Of a stretch of DNA of 38,693 nt, positions 22,164 to 32,356 are shown in pieces (positions within the stretch are counted from its first letter, which is position 1; the number at the start of each line of letters is the position of its first letter). The DNA comes from CAZYMF01 sp964648215 (GTDB lineage Bacteria; Desulfobacterota; Binatia; HRBIN30; JACQVA1), in contig CAZYMF010000023.1 in NCBI GenBank assembly GCA_964648215.1, forward strand, positions 1 to 38,693, given 5' to 3'. The notes beneath the pieces were generated by a model that saw only the letters and a list, made by a program, of their open reading frames with translations, was not told the origin of the DNA and did no database searches. Position numbers and translations under genes: made by a program.

Positions 22164-23447
22164 CTACAGGGGCTCGAAGCACTCGGCGCGGGTCACGTCG
22201 TCGACGCTCTCGCGGCGCGACATCAGGTGAGCCCGGCCGCCTTCCAGCCACACCTGCGGCACCCGGCCGATGGAGTTGTAGTGCGAGCTCATGGCAGCGC
22301 CGTAGGCGCCGGCGTCGTGGAGGACGATGAGATCGCCGCGCTTGGGCAGGGGCAGCGGGCGCGGATCGAGCAACTCCGAGGCGTCGCGCGTGAACACGTC
22401 CCCCGACTCGCACAGGGGGCCGGCGACCACGACGGGAGATCGCTCGGCGGCGGGGTCCGCTCCGTGCACGGTGATGTGATGATACGAGCCGTACATCGCC
22501 GGCCGTATCAAATCGACGAAGCCGGCATCGACCATGACGAAGGTGTGCCCCGGGCCCTTCTCGTTGGCGCGCGTCGTCTTTCTGTCGCGAACGCGAGTCA
22601 CCAGCGCCCCGCTCGGAGCCACGAGGTAGCGCCCCGGCTCGACCTCGACGCGCAGCGTCTTCCCGGCGCGCCGGCTGAGCTCGCTCTGTGCTTCACGCAA
22701 GGCCCGGCCGACGGGGGCGAGGTCGATCGCCACCGCCTCCGGCCGGTAGGGATGAGGAATGCCGCCGCCCATGTTCACCGCCTCGAGCGCCGGGTAGTCC
22801 GGCACGCGCTCGGCGAAGAAGTGGGTCAGCTTGCCCATGTTGGCGGTGAACTCGTCGATGGCCGGGCCGCTGCCGATGTGCGCGTGCAGCAACACGATCG
22901 GGTATCCCGCTCGCTCCGCCTCCCGCCGCAGAGCGTCGGCGTCCTCGTGCCAGATGCCGTGCTTCGAGCTCGGCCCGCCGGTGTCGCAGGCGCTGACGTG
23001 GCCGTGACCGAAGCCGGGGTTGAGACGCACCGCGATCGGACCGCGATAGCCCGCTGCCTGCAGCTCGGCGATCATCGCCGGCGAGCCGATGTTGGGCAGC
23101 AGCCCGTTCTGCTGAATCACCTCGAGCGCGTTGTCGCGAAAGACGTCGGCGGAGAACAGAACGGTCGGCGGGTTCGATCCCGCGGCGAATCCGGCGGCGA
23201 GGGCGCGCAGCGCCTCGTTGCCGGAGACGGCGTCGATCCAGACCCCCTGCTCGCGCATCTCCTCGAGAACGCGGCGCGCCGAGCAGGCCTTCATCGCGTA
23301 GCGCGGTTGCAGGTGGGGGTGATCGGTGAGCTTGCGGATGTCGGAGATTCGCCGTCGCAGCACCTCGGCGCTGTAGACGTAGAAGGGCGTGGCGACGCGG
23401 CGCGCAATCGCCTCCAGGTCGACGTCGTCGAGAAACGATTCCGGCAT
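22164..23447 (-). CDS. lysA: Diaminopimelate decarboxylase
   Basis: A 427-residue PLP enzyme that converts meso-diaminopimelate to lysine, the last step of the pathway. The PLP lysine is Lys53 in RYAMKACS. Other marks are LLHAHIGSG, the glycine loop NMGGGIPHPY, CESGDVF and HDAGAYGAAMSSHYN. ATG 23447 has GGAGGT eight bases upstream and gives a standard N-terminus. The motif HAHIGSG and the GIPHPY variant differ somewhat from E. coli LysA, but the overall family call is firm; a related diamino- or carboxynorspermidine decarboxylase is less likely. Stop converges with the LLM gene. Confidence 0.9.
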   Translation of the reverse strand: MPESFLDDVDLEAIARRVATPFYVYSAEVLRRRISDIRKLTDHPHLQPRYAMKACSARRVLEEMREQGVWIDAVSGNEALRALAAGFAAGSNPPTVLFSADVFRDNALEVIQQNGLLPNIGSPAMIAELQAAGYRGPIAVRLNPGFGHGHVSACDTGGPSSKHGIWHEDADALRREAERAGYPIVLLHAHIGSGPAIDEFTANMGKLTHFFAERVPDYPALEAVNMGGGIPHPYRPEAVAIDLAPVGRALREAQSELSRRAGKTLRVEVEPGRYLVAPSGALVTRVRDRKTTRANEKGPGHTFVMVDAGFVDLIRPAMYGSYHHITVHGADPAAERSPVVVAGPLCESGDVFTRDASELLDPRPLPLPKRGDLIVLHDAGAYGAAMSSHYNSIGRVPQVWLEGGRAHLMSRRESVDDVTRAECFEPL

Positions 23448-23468
23448 GGGACCTCCGCTGGGTGCCGT

Positions 23469-23497
23469 GTCGTAACAAGCCGTCCGTACCGGCGCAA
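23469..23497 (-). promoter_or_regulatory. Possible lysA promoter
   Basis: Minus-strand TTGCGC (23497-23492) and TACGAC (23474-23469) are 17 bases apart. The leader to ATG 23447 would be about 15 bases and includes GGAGGT. The -10 is weak. Confidence 0.33.
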
Positions 23498-23552
23498 GCT
23501 GGCTCTGACGACGATCGTGGCGAGCGGGCGCAACCGCGGATGCGTGACACGG

Positions 23553-23580
23553 TTGCGTCCGCCGTCTCATTTCGTATGAT
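23553..23580 (+). promoter_or_regulatory. Sigma70-like promoter of the histidine phosphatase gene
   Basis: TTGCGT at 23553-23558 and TATGAT at 23575-23580 are 16 bases apart, a good match to consensus. The start would fall near 23587, giving a leader of about 18 bases that contains GGAG before ATG 23605. Confidence 0.55.
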
Positions 23581-23604
23581 CCCGTCTTCGGATGGAGTCA
23601 GGGC

Positions 23605-24360
23605 ATGGCGGAACAGGGATTGGAGGAGCGCGAGCGGCGCGCCCGTTCGAACGTGCCACTGGAGCTGGTCTTGGTGCGCCACGCCGAGCCCGACTACGAG
23701 TCGTTGCGCCGCGCCGGGAATCCGTCCGACCCCGCGCTGACGGCGCTCGGTCGCCGGCAGGCCGCTGCCGTGGCGAAGCATCTGCGGGCCCGGCCGCTGG
23801 CCGCGCTGCATTGTAGCCCGCTGGCGCGCGCGCGGGAGACCGCCGCGGCGATCGGGGCGGCGCAAGGGATCGCGCCGCTGGTGGTGGACGGCCTGGCCGA
23901 GATCCGCATCGGCGACCTGCGCGCCGTCTCGCAAGCGGACGTGGACGCCTATTTCGCCCGCGCGGCGCGGCGGCCGCTGCGCGACCACTGGGAAGGGTTT
24001 CCCGGCGGCGAGCACTTCCGCGATTTCCACGGCCGCGTGGTCCCGGCGATCGAGTCGGTTCTCGCGCGCTACGGGGCGCAGCCGAAGCCGACCGACGGCT
24101 TCTCGGTGTGGACGGCCCCGGCGCGGGCGCAGACGCTGCGCATCGGCGTCGTGGCGCACGGCGGCACCAACGGGGTGGTGCTGACTCATCTGCTGGGAAT
24201 TTCTCCGGTGCCGTGGGAGTGGATCCGCTTCGAGACGCCGCTGGCCGCGTACAGCGTCGTCGGCCTGCGCGCCATCAACGACGAGGGTTACGTCTGGTCG
24301 CTGCAGCAGTTCGGCCGCCGCGTCGAGGCGGCCGCGCCGAACGGCGCGGGTGAATCGTGA
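23605..24360 (+). CDS. Histidine phosphatase superfamily protein (phosphoglycerate mutase-like)
   Basis: A 251-residue protein. Phosphohistidine motif is VRHAEPDY (Arg25, His26); the second catalytic His lies in VVAHGGTNGVVL. CSPLARARETAAAI is the usual conserved block. Family members include phosphoglycerate mutases, fructose-bisphosphatases and alpha-ribazole phosphatase, and the substrate here cannot be fixed. Its last codons overlap the GTG of the next gene (24357-24360), so it is coupled to the M24-like lipoprotein. A promoter is visible upstream. Confidence 0.88.
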   Translation: MAEQGLEERERRARSNVPLELVLVRHAEPDYESLRRAGNPSDPALTALGRRQAAAVAKHLRARPLAALHCSPLARARETAAAIGAAQGIAPLVVDGLAEIRIGDLRAVSQADVDAYFARAARRPLRDHWEGFPGGEHFRDFHGRVVPAIESVLARYGAQPKPTDGFSVWTAPARAQTLRIGVVAHGGTNGVVLTHLLGISPVPWEWIRFETPLAAYSVVGLRAINDEGYVWSLQQFGRRVEAAAPNGAGES

Positions 24361-25787
24361 GCGCAGGCGGCGTCGCCGACCCCAGGGATCTCCCGGTGAC
24401 GGCGCGACCCGGAACGCTCATCGTCGCTCTTGCGTTCGCCGTCCTCGCCGGCTGCGGCTACATGGGAGGGGATCATTCCCGCGCACGGAGCGCGGCCATC
24501 GGCGTCGAGGCGGCGGGACGTCCCTGCGCCTGGCTCCCCGACGAGAGCGATCAGTGGCGCCTGCGGCGCAGCGCGGTCCGGGAGAAGGTTCGGGAGCTGA
24601 TCATCCCCGAATTGCACGAGGCCGAGCTCGACGCTTGGCTGATGGTGGAGCGCGACTATCAGCGCGACCCGATGATGGACAGCCTGGGGATCACCGAGCC
24701 GGGCGACAAGGCGGTGCTGTTCCTCGACGGCGGTGGAACGCAGCCGCGGGCAGTTGCCTTTGCCTCTTCTCCGGCGGTGGTGTGGCAGATGACCGAATCG
24801 AGGTTGTTCGAGCGTGTCTTGCCGCTCACCCCGCGGGCGGTCAGGGGCGCTCTCGGCCAGTTCCGGCCGCGTCGCATCGGCATCAACTATTCCGCGCGCG
24901 TGTCGCTGGGCGACGGCATCGCCACGGGAACGCGCCAGTTTGCGGCGTGGCTGGCCGGACGCCGCTACGCCGGCAGCTTCCGTTCCGCCGAGGCGCTGGC
25001 CGTCTCCTTTCGCGCGACCCGGACCGCCGAGGAGACCGAGCTGTCCCGGCAGGCGGCGCGCTGCGCGGCCGAGGTCGCCGAGAGAGTGCTGCGCGCCGGA
25101 ATTCGTGCCGGACAGAGCACGGCCGCCGAGCTGGCGTGGACGACACGGGCGGAGATCCGCGCCGCCCGGTTGGAATGCGAGTCGGTGCCGCGCGTGTTCC
25201 TGATTCGGCCGGGTGACTCCGAACATCTCGGCTGGCCGTGGCTGGGGGTGAATTCGCCGAGCGCCATCGACGCCGGCGACCTCGTGCTGCTCGAGCTCGA
25301 TCTCCGCTATGCCGGAGTTGCCGCGGTGGTGCAGCGAACCGCCTATATCGAGGGCGGTTCGCGCCGCGCATTGCCCGCCGACATCCGCCGGGTGTTCTCG
25401 GCGTTGGTCGAGGCACGCGGCGCCCTCGCCCCCCTGTTCCGCCCCGGCCGTACCGGCGCGCAGGTGGCCGCCGACGCCGGCGCGTGGGCGCAGCAGCACC
25501 GGCTGCACCTCGAGCTGCTGGCGCACCCGGTTGGTGGAATGCCACGTGATGCCGGCACGCTGGAGCGCGCCGCGGCCGCGCCGGGTCCGTACGATCCCGC
25601 CGGGGTGCTCGCCGATCGACCGCTGCAAGCGGGAGACATTCAGCTGCTGCAGTATCGGCTCACCGCCCTTCTCGACAATGGGTCCGAGCTGACCCTGTCG
25701 GCGGCGGACGAAGGGGTGGTGGGTCAGGCGGGGCTCGATTTTCTCACCCCGCCGCCCGAGGCGCTGACGCCGGCGACGGGGAACTGA
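24357..25787 (+). CDS. Lipoprotein related to M24 (Xaa-Pro) peptidases, metal site degenerate
   Basis: A 476-residue protein. A lipobox LAGC (Cys33) follows a hydrophobic stretch; GTG 24396 would give a tighter signal peptide. The N-domain has LDAWLMVERDYQRDP, as in a family of exported creatinase/aminopeptidase-P-like proteins. In the C-domain, GDLVLLELDLRYAGVAAVVQ aligns with the metal-binding strand (GDLxxxDxGxxYxGxxxDxx), but the two Asp ligands are Glu313 and Val324. A His (LAHPVGG) remains, while the following conserved Glu appears as Gln (QLLQYRL). The protein is probably not an active metallopeptidase. It may be a binding or structural relic located in the periplasm. Confidence 0.78.
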   Translation: MSAGGVADPRDLPVTARPGTLIVALAFAVLAGCGYMGGDHSRARSAAIGVEAAGRPCAWLPDESDQWRLRRSAVREKVRELIIPELHEAELDAWLMVERDYQRDPMMDSLGITEPGDKAVLFLDGGGTQPRAVAFASSPAVVWQMTESRLFERVLPLTPRAVRGALGQFRPRRIGINYSARVSLGDGIATGTRQFAAWLAGRRYAGSFRSAEALAVSFRATRTAEETELSRQAARCAAEVAERVLRAGIRAGQSTAAELAWTTRAEIRAARLECESVPRVFLIRPGDSEHLGWPWLGVNSPSAIDAGDLVLLELDLRYAGVAAVVQRTAYIEGGSRRALPADIRRVFSALVEARGALAPLFRPGRTGAQVAADAGAWAQQHRLHLELLAHPVGGMPRDAGTLERAAAAPGPYDPAGVLADRPLQAGDIQLLQYRLTALLDNGSELTLSAADEGVVGQAGLDFLTPPPEALTPATGN

Positions 25788-25794
25788 ACGCGGC

Positions 25795-26577
25795 TCACTC
25801 TTCGTCCGGGGTGGGACGATCGGGGGCGTCGATCTCGGCGCCGTTCTCCGACGCCTCGGCGATGTCCTCCGTTGCCGGTTGCTCGTCCCACGGAGCCTGC
25901 GCTTCGGTCGGCACCTCTCCGGGGGTGCGCTCCTCGCGCTGCCACGGCTCCTGCCGGATGCGCAGCCGATCGACGACCTCGGTGAGACCCATCACATCGG
26001 TGACCGTGTGCAGGAGAATCTGGTGCTCGGTGCTGCTGGGCATCTCGCCATCCAGATACACGACGCCGTGGCGGCAGACGATCCGCAGCTCCTCGAGGTC
26101 GAGGCGGTTGTCGGCCGCCAAATGCTCGCGCACCGTCTGCTGCAGCTCGCGGTCGGTGAGCAGGGCGTAGTCCGGGGGCAGGGTGGCGCGAGGGGACTCC
26201 TCTGCGGCGCCGGCCTCGGTCGCCGGCGCCGCGCCGCGCTCCAGGGCTCGGGCACAATCGACACAGTGGGGCGTGGCGGGCAGGGCCATGAGCCGTTCCA
26301 CGGCAATGGGCTGCCGGCACTCGAGACAGATCCCGTAGCGCCCCGCGGCCAGACGACCGAGGGCGGCGTCGATCTCCTCGACCTCGGCCTTGGCGCGCCG
26401 GTCGAGCCGGTCGAGCAGCCGCCGCATGCGCTCGTCCTGCGCCGACTCCTCGATTTCGATCTCGCGCGTGCCCTCGAGCACCTCCAGATCCGTCTCCGTG
26501 TCGGCGACCTCCTTGAAAAGCCGCTGGCGCCGCTCGCGTAGCCGGCGGTGAAGCGTTTCGCGATCTTTCTTGCGCAT
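25795..26577 (-). CDS. DksA/TraR zinc-finger protein fused to a BON domain
   Basis: A 260-residue cytoplasmic-looking protein. Residues about 5-80 are a charged coiled coil; a C4 zinc finger follows (Cys84, Cys87, Cys105, Cys108 in GICLECRQPI to HCVDCA) as in DksA/TraR. Residues about 140-208 match a BON domain (TDRELQQTVREHL, VCRHGVVYLDGEMPS, then GLTEVVDRLRI). The C-terminus is acidic. DksA proteins bind the RNA polymerase secondary channel; the coiled-coil tip DxxDxA of E. coli DksA is not present. BON domains usually bind membranes or partners in the envelope, so this pairing is unusual. AGGAG lies eight bases before ATG 26577. It diverges from purU. Confidence 0.82.
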   Translation of the reverse strand: MRKKDRETLHRRLRERRQRLFKEVADTETDLEVLEGTREIEIEESAQDERMRRLLDRLDRRAKAEVEEIDAALGRLAAGRYGICLECRQPIAVERLMALPATPHCVDCARALERGAAPATEAGAAEESPRATLPPDYALLTDRELQQTVREHLAADNRLDLEELRIVCRHGVVYLDGEMPSSTEHQILLHTVTDVMGLTEVVDRLRIRQEPWQREERTPGEVPTEAQAPWDEQPATEDIAEASENGAEIDAPDRPTPDEE

Positions 26578-26653
26578 GGTCCGGCTCCTGCGTTCGACCT
26601 GCGCAGTCAGTATGTCACCATCGGGAGGCCGGGGGAATACGGCCGGGGCCCGA

Positions 26654-26682
26654 TTGACGTGCATTCGCGTTGGCCCTAGTCT
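26654..26682 (+). promoter_or_regulatory. Sigma70-like promoter of purU, near-leaderless geometry
   Basis: TTGACG at 26654-26659 and TAGTCT at 26677-26682 are 17 bases apart. The ATG at 26694 is 11 bases past the -10 box and no Shine-Dalgarno lies between, so the leader would be roughly five bases. Confidence 0.5.
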
Positions 26683-26693
26683 GACTAATCGTC

Positions 26694-27563
26694 ATGGCCA
26701 AGAATCTTGCCGTCATCTCCGTGATCGGAGGCGATCAGAAGGGTGTGGTCGCGCGCATCTCGACCTATCTGGCGAGCTGTGACGTCAACATCGAGGACAT
26801 CGAGCAGCGCGTGCTCGAGGGGCTGTTCATCATGACGATGCTGGTCGACCTCACCGAGCTGTCGACCTCCCTCGACGAGCTCATCCTCGGCCTCAAGCGC
26901 ATCGGCGAAGAGATTCGCATGGAGGTGACCATTCGGCTGCGCGGCGAGCGGGCGCGCAAGCGGGTGGCCCTCCTGGTCAGCAAGGAGCCTCACTGCCTGG
27001 AGAAGCTGGTCGCGGATCGCGACGCCGGCCTGATCAACGGTGAGCTCGTCGTCGTGCTGTCGAACCACGAGGTGCTGCGGCCACTGGCGCAGAAGCACGG
27101 CTTGCCGTTTCTGTGGCAGCCGTCGACGGACAAGCCGGCCCACGAGGCGTTCTTGCTCGACAAGCTGCGCGAACATCAGGCCGATCTGGTCGTGCTCGCC
27201 CGCTACATGCAGATCCTGTCGCCCGAGGTGGTGGCGCGCTATACGAATCGGATCATCAACATCCACCCCTCCCTGCTCCCCTACCACCCGGGTGCCAACG
27301 CCTATAAGCAGGCCTGGGAGGCCGGCGTGCGAGTATCGGGCTGCACCGCGCACTTCGTCACCGCGCAGCTCGACCAGGGTCCGGTGATCCTGCAAGACGT
27401 GTTTCACATCCGCGTGGGAGAGGACAGCCTCGAGGAGGTGAAGGCGCGCGGCGTGGCGCTCGAAGGGGCGGTTCTGTCGCAGGCCGTTCAGCTCTTTCTC
27501 AACGAACAGCTGGTGGTGAAGGACAACAAGGTCATCTTCCGGCCGGGGCACGCGCCGGCGTGA
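26694..27563 (+). CDS. purU: Formyltetrahydrofolate deformylase
   Basis: A 289-residue protein that hydrolyses 10-formyl-THF to THF and formate, supplying formate for purine synthesis or balancing one-carbon pools. Residues 5-80 form an ACT domain (SVIGGDQKGVVARI), expected to sense Met/Gly. The formyltransferase domain has LSNHEVLRPLA, ARYMQILSPEVV and NIHPSLLPYHPG with catalytic Asn189 and His191, and Asp227 in LDQGPVI. Length is normal. The downstream gene is L-2-hydroxyglutarate oxidase 61 bases away. No ribosome-binding site; the promoter lies right at the start codon. Confidence 0.93.
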   Translation: MAKNLAVISVIGGDQKGVVARISTYLASCDVNIEDIEQRVLEGLFIMTMLVDLTELSTSLDELILGLKRIGEEIRMEVTIRLRGERARKRVALLVSKEPHCLEKLVADRDAGLINGELVVVLSNHEVLRPLAQKHGLPFLWQPSTDKPAHEAFLLDKLREHQADLVVLARYMQILSPEVVARYTNRIINIHPSLLPYHPGANAYKQAWEAGVRVSGCTAHFVTAQLDQGPVILQDVFHIRVGEDSLEEVKARGVALEGAVLSQAVQLFLNEQLVVKDNKVIFRPGHAPA

Positions 27564-27624
27564 ACGCGCCCGCGTGGTTTCCGGTCCGTCGCGCCGGCGG
27601 GGGCCGGCGCTAGCGAGAGTTGCC

Positions 27625-28830
27625 GTGTCGGACGAATCGCAGGTCACCGTCATCGGCGGCGGAATCGTCGGGCTGGCGACCGCGCTCGCCATGGCCGAGC
27701 GCTTCCCCGCGTCGCGGCCGCTGGTGCTGGAGAAGGAAGCCGACATCGCCCGGCACCAGACCGGCCACAACAGCGGCGTGATCCATTCCGGGCTCTACTA
27801 TCGCCCCGGCTCGCTCAAGGCGCGGATGACGGTGGCCGGCGCGCGGCGCATGGTCGAGTTCTGCCGGCAGCACGGGATTGCCCATGACGTCTGCGGCAAG
27901 GTCGTGGTGGCGACCACCGCCGCGGAGATTCCCCGCCTGGAGGAGCTGCGGCGGCGGGGCGAGGCCAACGGCGTGCAGGTCGAGCTGATCGGCCCCGAAC
28001 GTCTGCGCGAGATCGAGCCCCACGCCGCCGGCCTCCAGGCGCTCCACGTGCCGGCGACCGGCATCGTCGACTACATCGCCGTGGCTCATCGTTACGCCGG
28101 GCTGATCGGCGAGCGGGGCGGCGAAGTCCGCACCGCGACCCGCGTGGTGGGCGTCGCCCGGGAGGGCGCCGGCTGGGTGATCGAGACGACCACCGGAACG
28201 GTGCGCGCCCGCAATCTGGTGAACTGCGCCGGGCTGCAATCGGATCGGGTGGCGCGCCTGGCCGGCTTCGAGCCACCGGTGCGCATCGTCCCGTTCCGCG
28301 GCGAGTACTACCGTCTGGTACGCCAGCGCGAGTCGCTGGTGCGGGGGCTGATCTACCCGGTGCCCGATCCCGCCTTCCCCTTTCTCGGCGTCCACTTCAC
28401 GCGCATGATCGGCGGCGGCGTGGAAGCGGGCCCCAATGCGGTGCTGAGCTTGAAGCGCGAGGGGTACGCCAAGACCGATTTCGCCGTGCGCGACGCCTGG
28501 GAGGCGCTGACGTACCCCGGCTTCCTGCGGCTGGCCGCCAGGTATTGGAGGACGGGTCTCGGCGAGATGGTTCGCTCTTTCAGCAAGACGGCGTTCGTGG
28601 GCGCTCTTCAGCGCCTCCTGCCCGAGCTGCGCCGGGAGGATCTCGAGCCCGGGGGGTCCGGCGTGCGGGCGCAGGCGCTGGAGGCGAGCGGCGCGCTGGT
28701 CGACGACTTCTCGATCCAGGAGGGCGCCGGCGTCGTGCACGTTCTCAACGCCCCGTCGCCGGCCGCGACGGCGTCGCTGTCGATCGGCGAGGCGATTGCC
28801 GAACGGGCGGGTCGCCTCTTCGGCTGGTGA
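27625..28830 (+). CDS. lhgO: L-2-hydroxyglutarate oxidase
   Basis: A 401-residue FAD enzyme. The Rossmann FAD motif VTVIGGGIVGLATALA opens the protein. HNSGVIHSGLYYRPGSLKA, NCAGLQSDRVARLAGF and VPFRGEYYRL are hallmarks of LhgO/L2HGDH. It oxidises L-2-hydroxyglutarate to 2-oxoglutarate, passing electrons to oxygen or the quinone pool. GTG 27625 is selected because the FAD motif begins seven residues later; the frame is open back to 27574. It ends 26 bases from the convergent efp stop. Confidence 0.92.
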   Translation: MSDESQVTVIGGGIVGLATALAMAERFPASRPLVLEKEADIARHQTGHNSGVIHSGLYYRPGSLKARMTVAGARRMVEFCRQHGIAHDVCGKVVVATTAAEIPRLEELRRRGEANGVQVELIGPERLREIEPHAAGLQALHVPATGIVDYIAVAHRYAGLIGERGGEVRTATRVVGVAREGAGWVIETTTGTVRARNLVNCAGLQSDRVARLAGFEPPVRIVPFRGEYYRLVRQRESLVRGLIYPVPDPAFPFLGVHFTRMIGGGVEAGPNAVLSLKREGYAKTDFAVRDAWEALTYPGFLRLAARYWRTGLGEMVRSFSKTAFVGALQRLLPELRREDLEPGGSGVRAQALEASGALVDDFSIQEGAGVVHVLNAPSPAATASLSIGEAIAERAGRLFGW

Positions 28831-28855
28831 TCGGGACCAGCGCTGCCGGCGGCGC

Positions 28856-29419
28856 CTACTTCGCGCGCGACAGGTACTCGCCGTTCTCGGTGTCGACGCG
28901 AATGACCTCGCCGACGTCGACGAAGTTCGGGACCTGGACGACGAGCCCGGTCTCGGTGGTGGCGGGCTTGAGCGCGTTGGTCACCGTGGCCGACTTCAGC
29001 CCGGGCGCCGTGTCGGTGACGGTCAGGTCGACCGTCTTCGGCAGCGCCACGCCGATGGGCTTCTCCTCGTAGAACTCTACCTGCACCTTGAGATTCGACG
29101 TCAGGTACTGAACGGCATCACCGAGATCCTCGCCGGTGAGGGCGATCTGCTCGTAGTTCTCGGTGTTCATGAAGTGATAGGAGTCGCCGTCGCCGTAGAG
29201 GAACTCCATCTCGTGCTGCTCGAAGGTGACGCGGTCGACCTTGTCCTCCGAGCGGAACCGGTTCTCGGTGGCGGTGCCCGAGCGGATGTTGCGCATCTTG
29301 GTCTGGACCATGCCGCGCCAATTGCCCGGGGTGACGTGGACGACGTTGGTGACACGGAACAGGTCGTCCTGGTGCTTGATGATCATGCCGGCACGAAGCT
29401 GGGTGGCGGGAATCAGCAT
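28856..29419 (-). CDS. efp: Elongation factor P with atypical loop tip
   Basis: A 187-residue protein of normal EF-P length with three beta domains, which relieves ribosome stalling at polyproline. N-terminal ATQLRAGMIIKHQDDLFRV, central YGDGDSYHFMNTENYEQI and C-terminal IRVDTENGEYLSRAK are typical. The loop that reaches the peptidyl-transferase centre reads TPGNWRG: the position of E. coli Lys34 is Asn33, with Trp34 and Arg35 next. No EpmA, EpmB or EarP gene is in the window. GGAGG lies ten bases before ATG 29419. The 157 bases upstream show no gene. Confidence 0.93.
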   Translation of the reverse strand: MLIPATQLRAGMIIKHQDDLFRVTNVVHVTPGNWRGMVQTKMRNIRSGTATENRFRSEDKVDRVTFEQHEMEFLYGDGDSYHFMNTENYEQIALTGEDLGDAVQYLTSNLKVQVEFYEEKPIGVALPKTVDLTVTDTAPGLKSATVTNALKPATTETGLVVQVPNFVDVGEVIRVDTENGEYLSRAK

Positions 29420-29576
29420 CGAACAGTTGCCTCCGTCGAAAATGATGGAGATTGCGCGCGGGCGAGCGAGCCAATCTGCGCCGGTTTTCTAGCATCGAGG
29501 CCGGGAGGCCGCAACGCCCGCCCGGAGGGCGCCAGGGTCCCGAGGAGCCCGGACGGATGCGCGCCGGGCGGGGAAT

Positions 29577-29996
29577 CTACTGCAGCTGCTCGCCGCCGCT
29601 GTCCCCGGGGCGAACGACCTGTGAGCCGTGATGGTGAACGAGGAACCAGCCGTGACCGCGGCGTTCGTAGACGTTGGTCGCCTGCACCACCCCGGCCGAG
29701 TGGCCCTCGGTGTGTCGCGTGCGCAGGTTCTCCGTCAGCAGAACCCAGGCAACGTCGCCGGCGACCCGGACGCGAATGTCGCTCAGCGTGATGCGCATCT
29801 CGTGGGTGTTGGCGAAGATCCGTTGCCAGCTCTGCATCACCGGGCCCCAGCCGAACAGCGGCCCCCAGCCGGGGTGAACGCACGAGATGTGGCTCTCCCG
29901 CAGCCACACCTCTTCCATGCGCTCGACATCGAGGCTTTCGAAGGCGGCGTAAAAGCGGCGGTTCGCCGCCGTGATCTCGCCCTCGGCGGAGCTCAT
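29577..29996 (-). CDS. NTF2-like (SnoaL/DUF4440-type) protein
   Basis: A 139-residue protein with a cone-shaped NTF2 fold. ANRRFYAAFESLDVERMEEVW, HPGWGPLFGWGPVMQSWQ and the strands ending NVYERRGHGWFLVHHHGS match SnoaL-like/ketosteroid-isomerase-like proteins. Ligand and reaction are unknown; many act as binding proteins or isomerases. Its ATG overlaps the stop of the upstream cupin gene (ATGA, 29993-29996), so the pair is coupled. No catalytic residue set can be fixed from sequence alone. Confidence 0.82.
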   Translation of the reverse strand: MSSAEGEITAANRRFYAAFESLDVERMEEVWLRESHISCVHPGWGPLFGWGPVMQSWQRIFANTHEMRITLSDIRVRVAGDVAWVLLTENLRTRHTEGHSAGVVQATNVYERRGHGWFLVHHHGSQVVRPGDSGGEQLQ

Positions 29997-30319
29997 GGCG
30001 ACGGCTTCGGGGCCATGAAAACCAACAGGGCCAGCCTTCCCGGCCCGGGATTGGCCACGGCGTGGCTGGAGCCGGCGGGAGCGAAGACGGCATGGCCCGC
30101 GGCCAACTCGCGCTCCTCCTCGTCGATGCGGAAGCGGCCGGTGCCCTGTAGCACGTAGTAGACCTTGTCGCTGCCGCCGTGGGCGTGAGCGGCCTGCTCC
30201 TGGCCCGGCTCGAGGCCGTAGACGTCGCAGAACATGCGCTCGGTCTCGAACAGGTTCACTTTCTTCATCTTCGCGGGCGCGAAGGCGATCAGCTCCCGCG
30301 CGTTTTTGAAGACCTCCAT
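29993..30319 (-). CDS. Single-domain cupin protein
   Basis: A 108-residue small barrel. Cupin motif 1 is seen as QAAHAHGGSDKVYYVLQG, with the two His ligands; the usual Glu is replaced in the SDK stretch. Motif 2 is PAGSSHAVAN with its His. The site therefore keeps three His and may bind a metal in a three-His manner. Function unknown; such proteins can be isomerases, dioxygenases or sugar-binding. The gene precedes an NTF2-like gene in a coupled pair and diverges from nuoB. Confidence 0.82.
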   Translation of the reverse strand: MEVFKNARELIAFAPAKMKKVNLFETERMFCDVYGLEPGQEQAAHAHGGSDKVYYVLQGTGRFRIDEEERELAAGHAVFAPAGSSHAVANPGPGRLALLVFMAPKPSP

Positions 30320-30389
30320 GGTGGGCGCTCCCGTTCTCTTCTCTGTACCACCTCCGGCGGGGACGACAAAGCCGAACGGCCCCCGCGCG

Positions 30390-30407
30390 TTGACTACGAC
30401 GGGTCAA
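30390..30407. promoter_or_regulatory. Inverted repeat TTGAC-N8-GTCAA in the nuoB/cupin divergent region
   Basis: TTGAC (30390-30394) and GTCAA (30403-30407) flank eight bases, forming a short operator-like dyad between divergent genes. GATAAG follows at 30410, only 14 bases from TTGACT, so it is a poor promoter pair. Confidence 0.3.
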
Positions 30408-30431
30408 ATGATAAGGTCCGCGGCTGAGTTT

Positions 30432-30450
30432 CGGGTCGTCGCGCGACCCG
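30432..30450. other. Short hairpin just before the nuoB ribosome-binding site
   Basis: CGGGTCG (30432-30438) pairs with CGACCCG (30444-30450) around TCGCG. It ends two bases before GGGAG, close enough to affect ribosome access to nuoB. No regulator is known. Confidence 0.3.
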
Positions 30451-30463
30451 CAGGGAGCCGAGG

Positions 30464-30988
<525 letters not shown>

Positions 30989-31018
30989 GCACCAGGTCAC
31001 CTCGGACCGTAGGGACCC

Positions 31019-32335
<1,317 letters not shown>

Positions 32336-32356
32336 TCAGAATCCGGACGCAAGCGC

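Noticed and set aside
22029..23579. Plus-strand open frame opposite lysA
   Set aside because: No domain, arginine/valine/histidine-rich, and fully covered by lysA motifs on the other strand.
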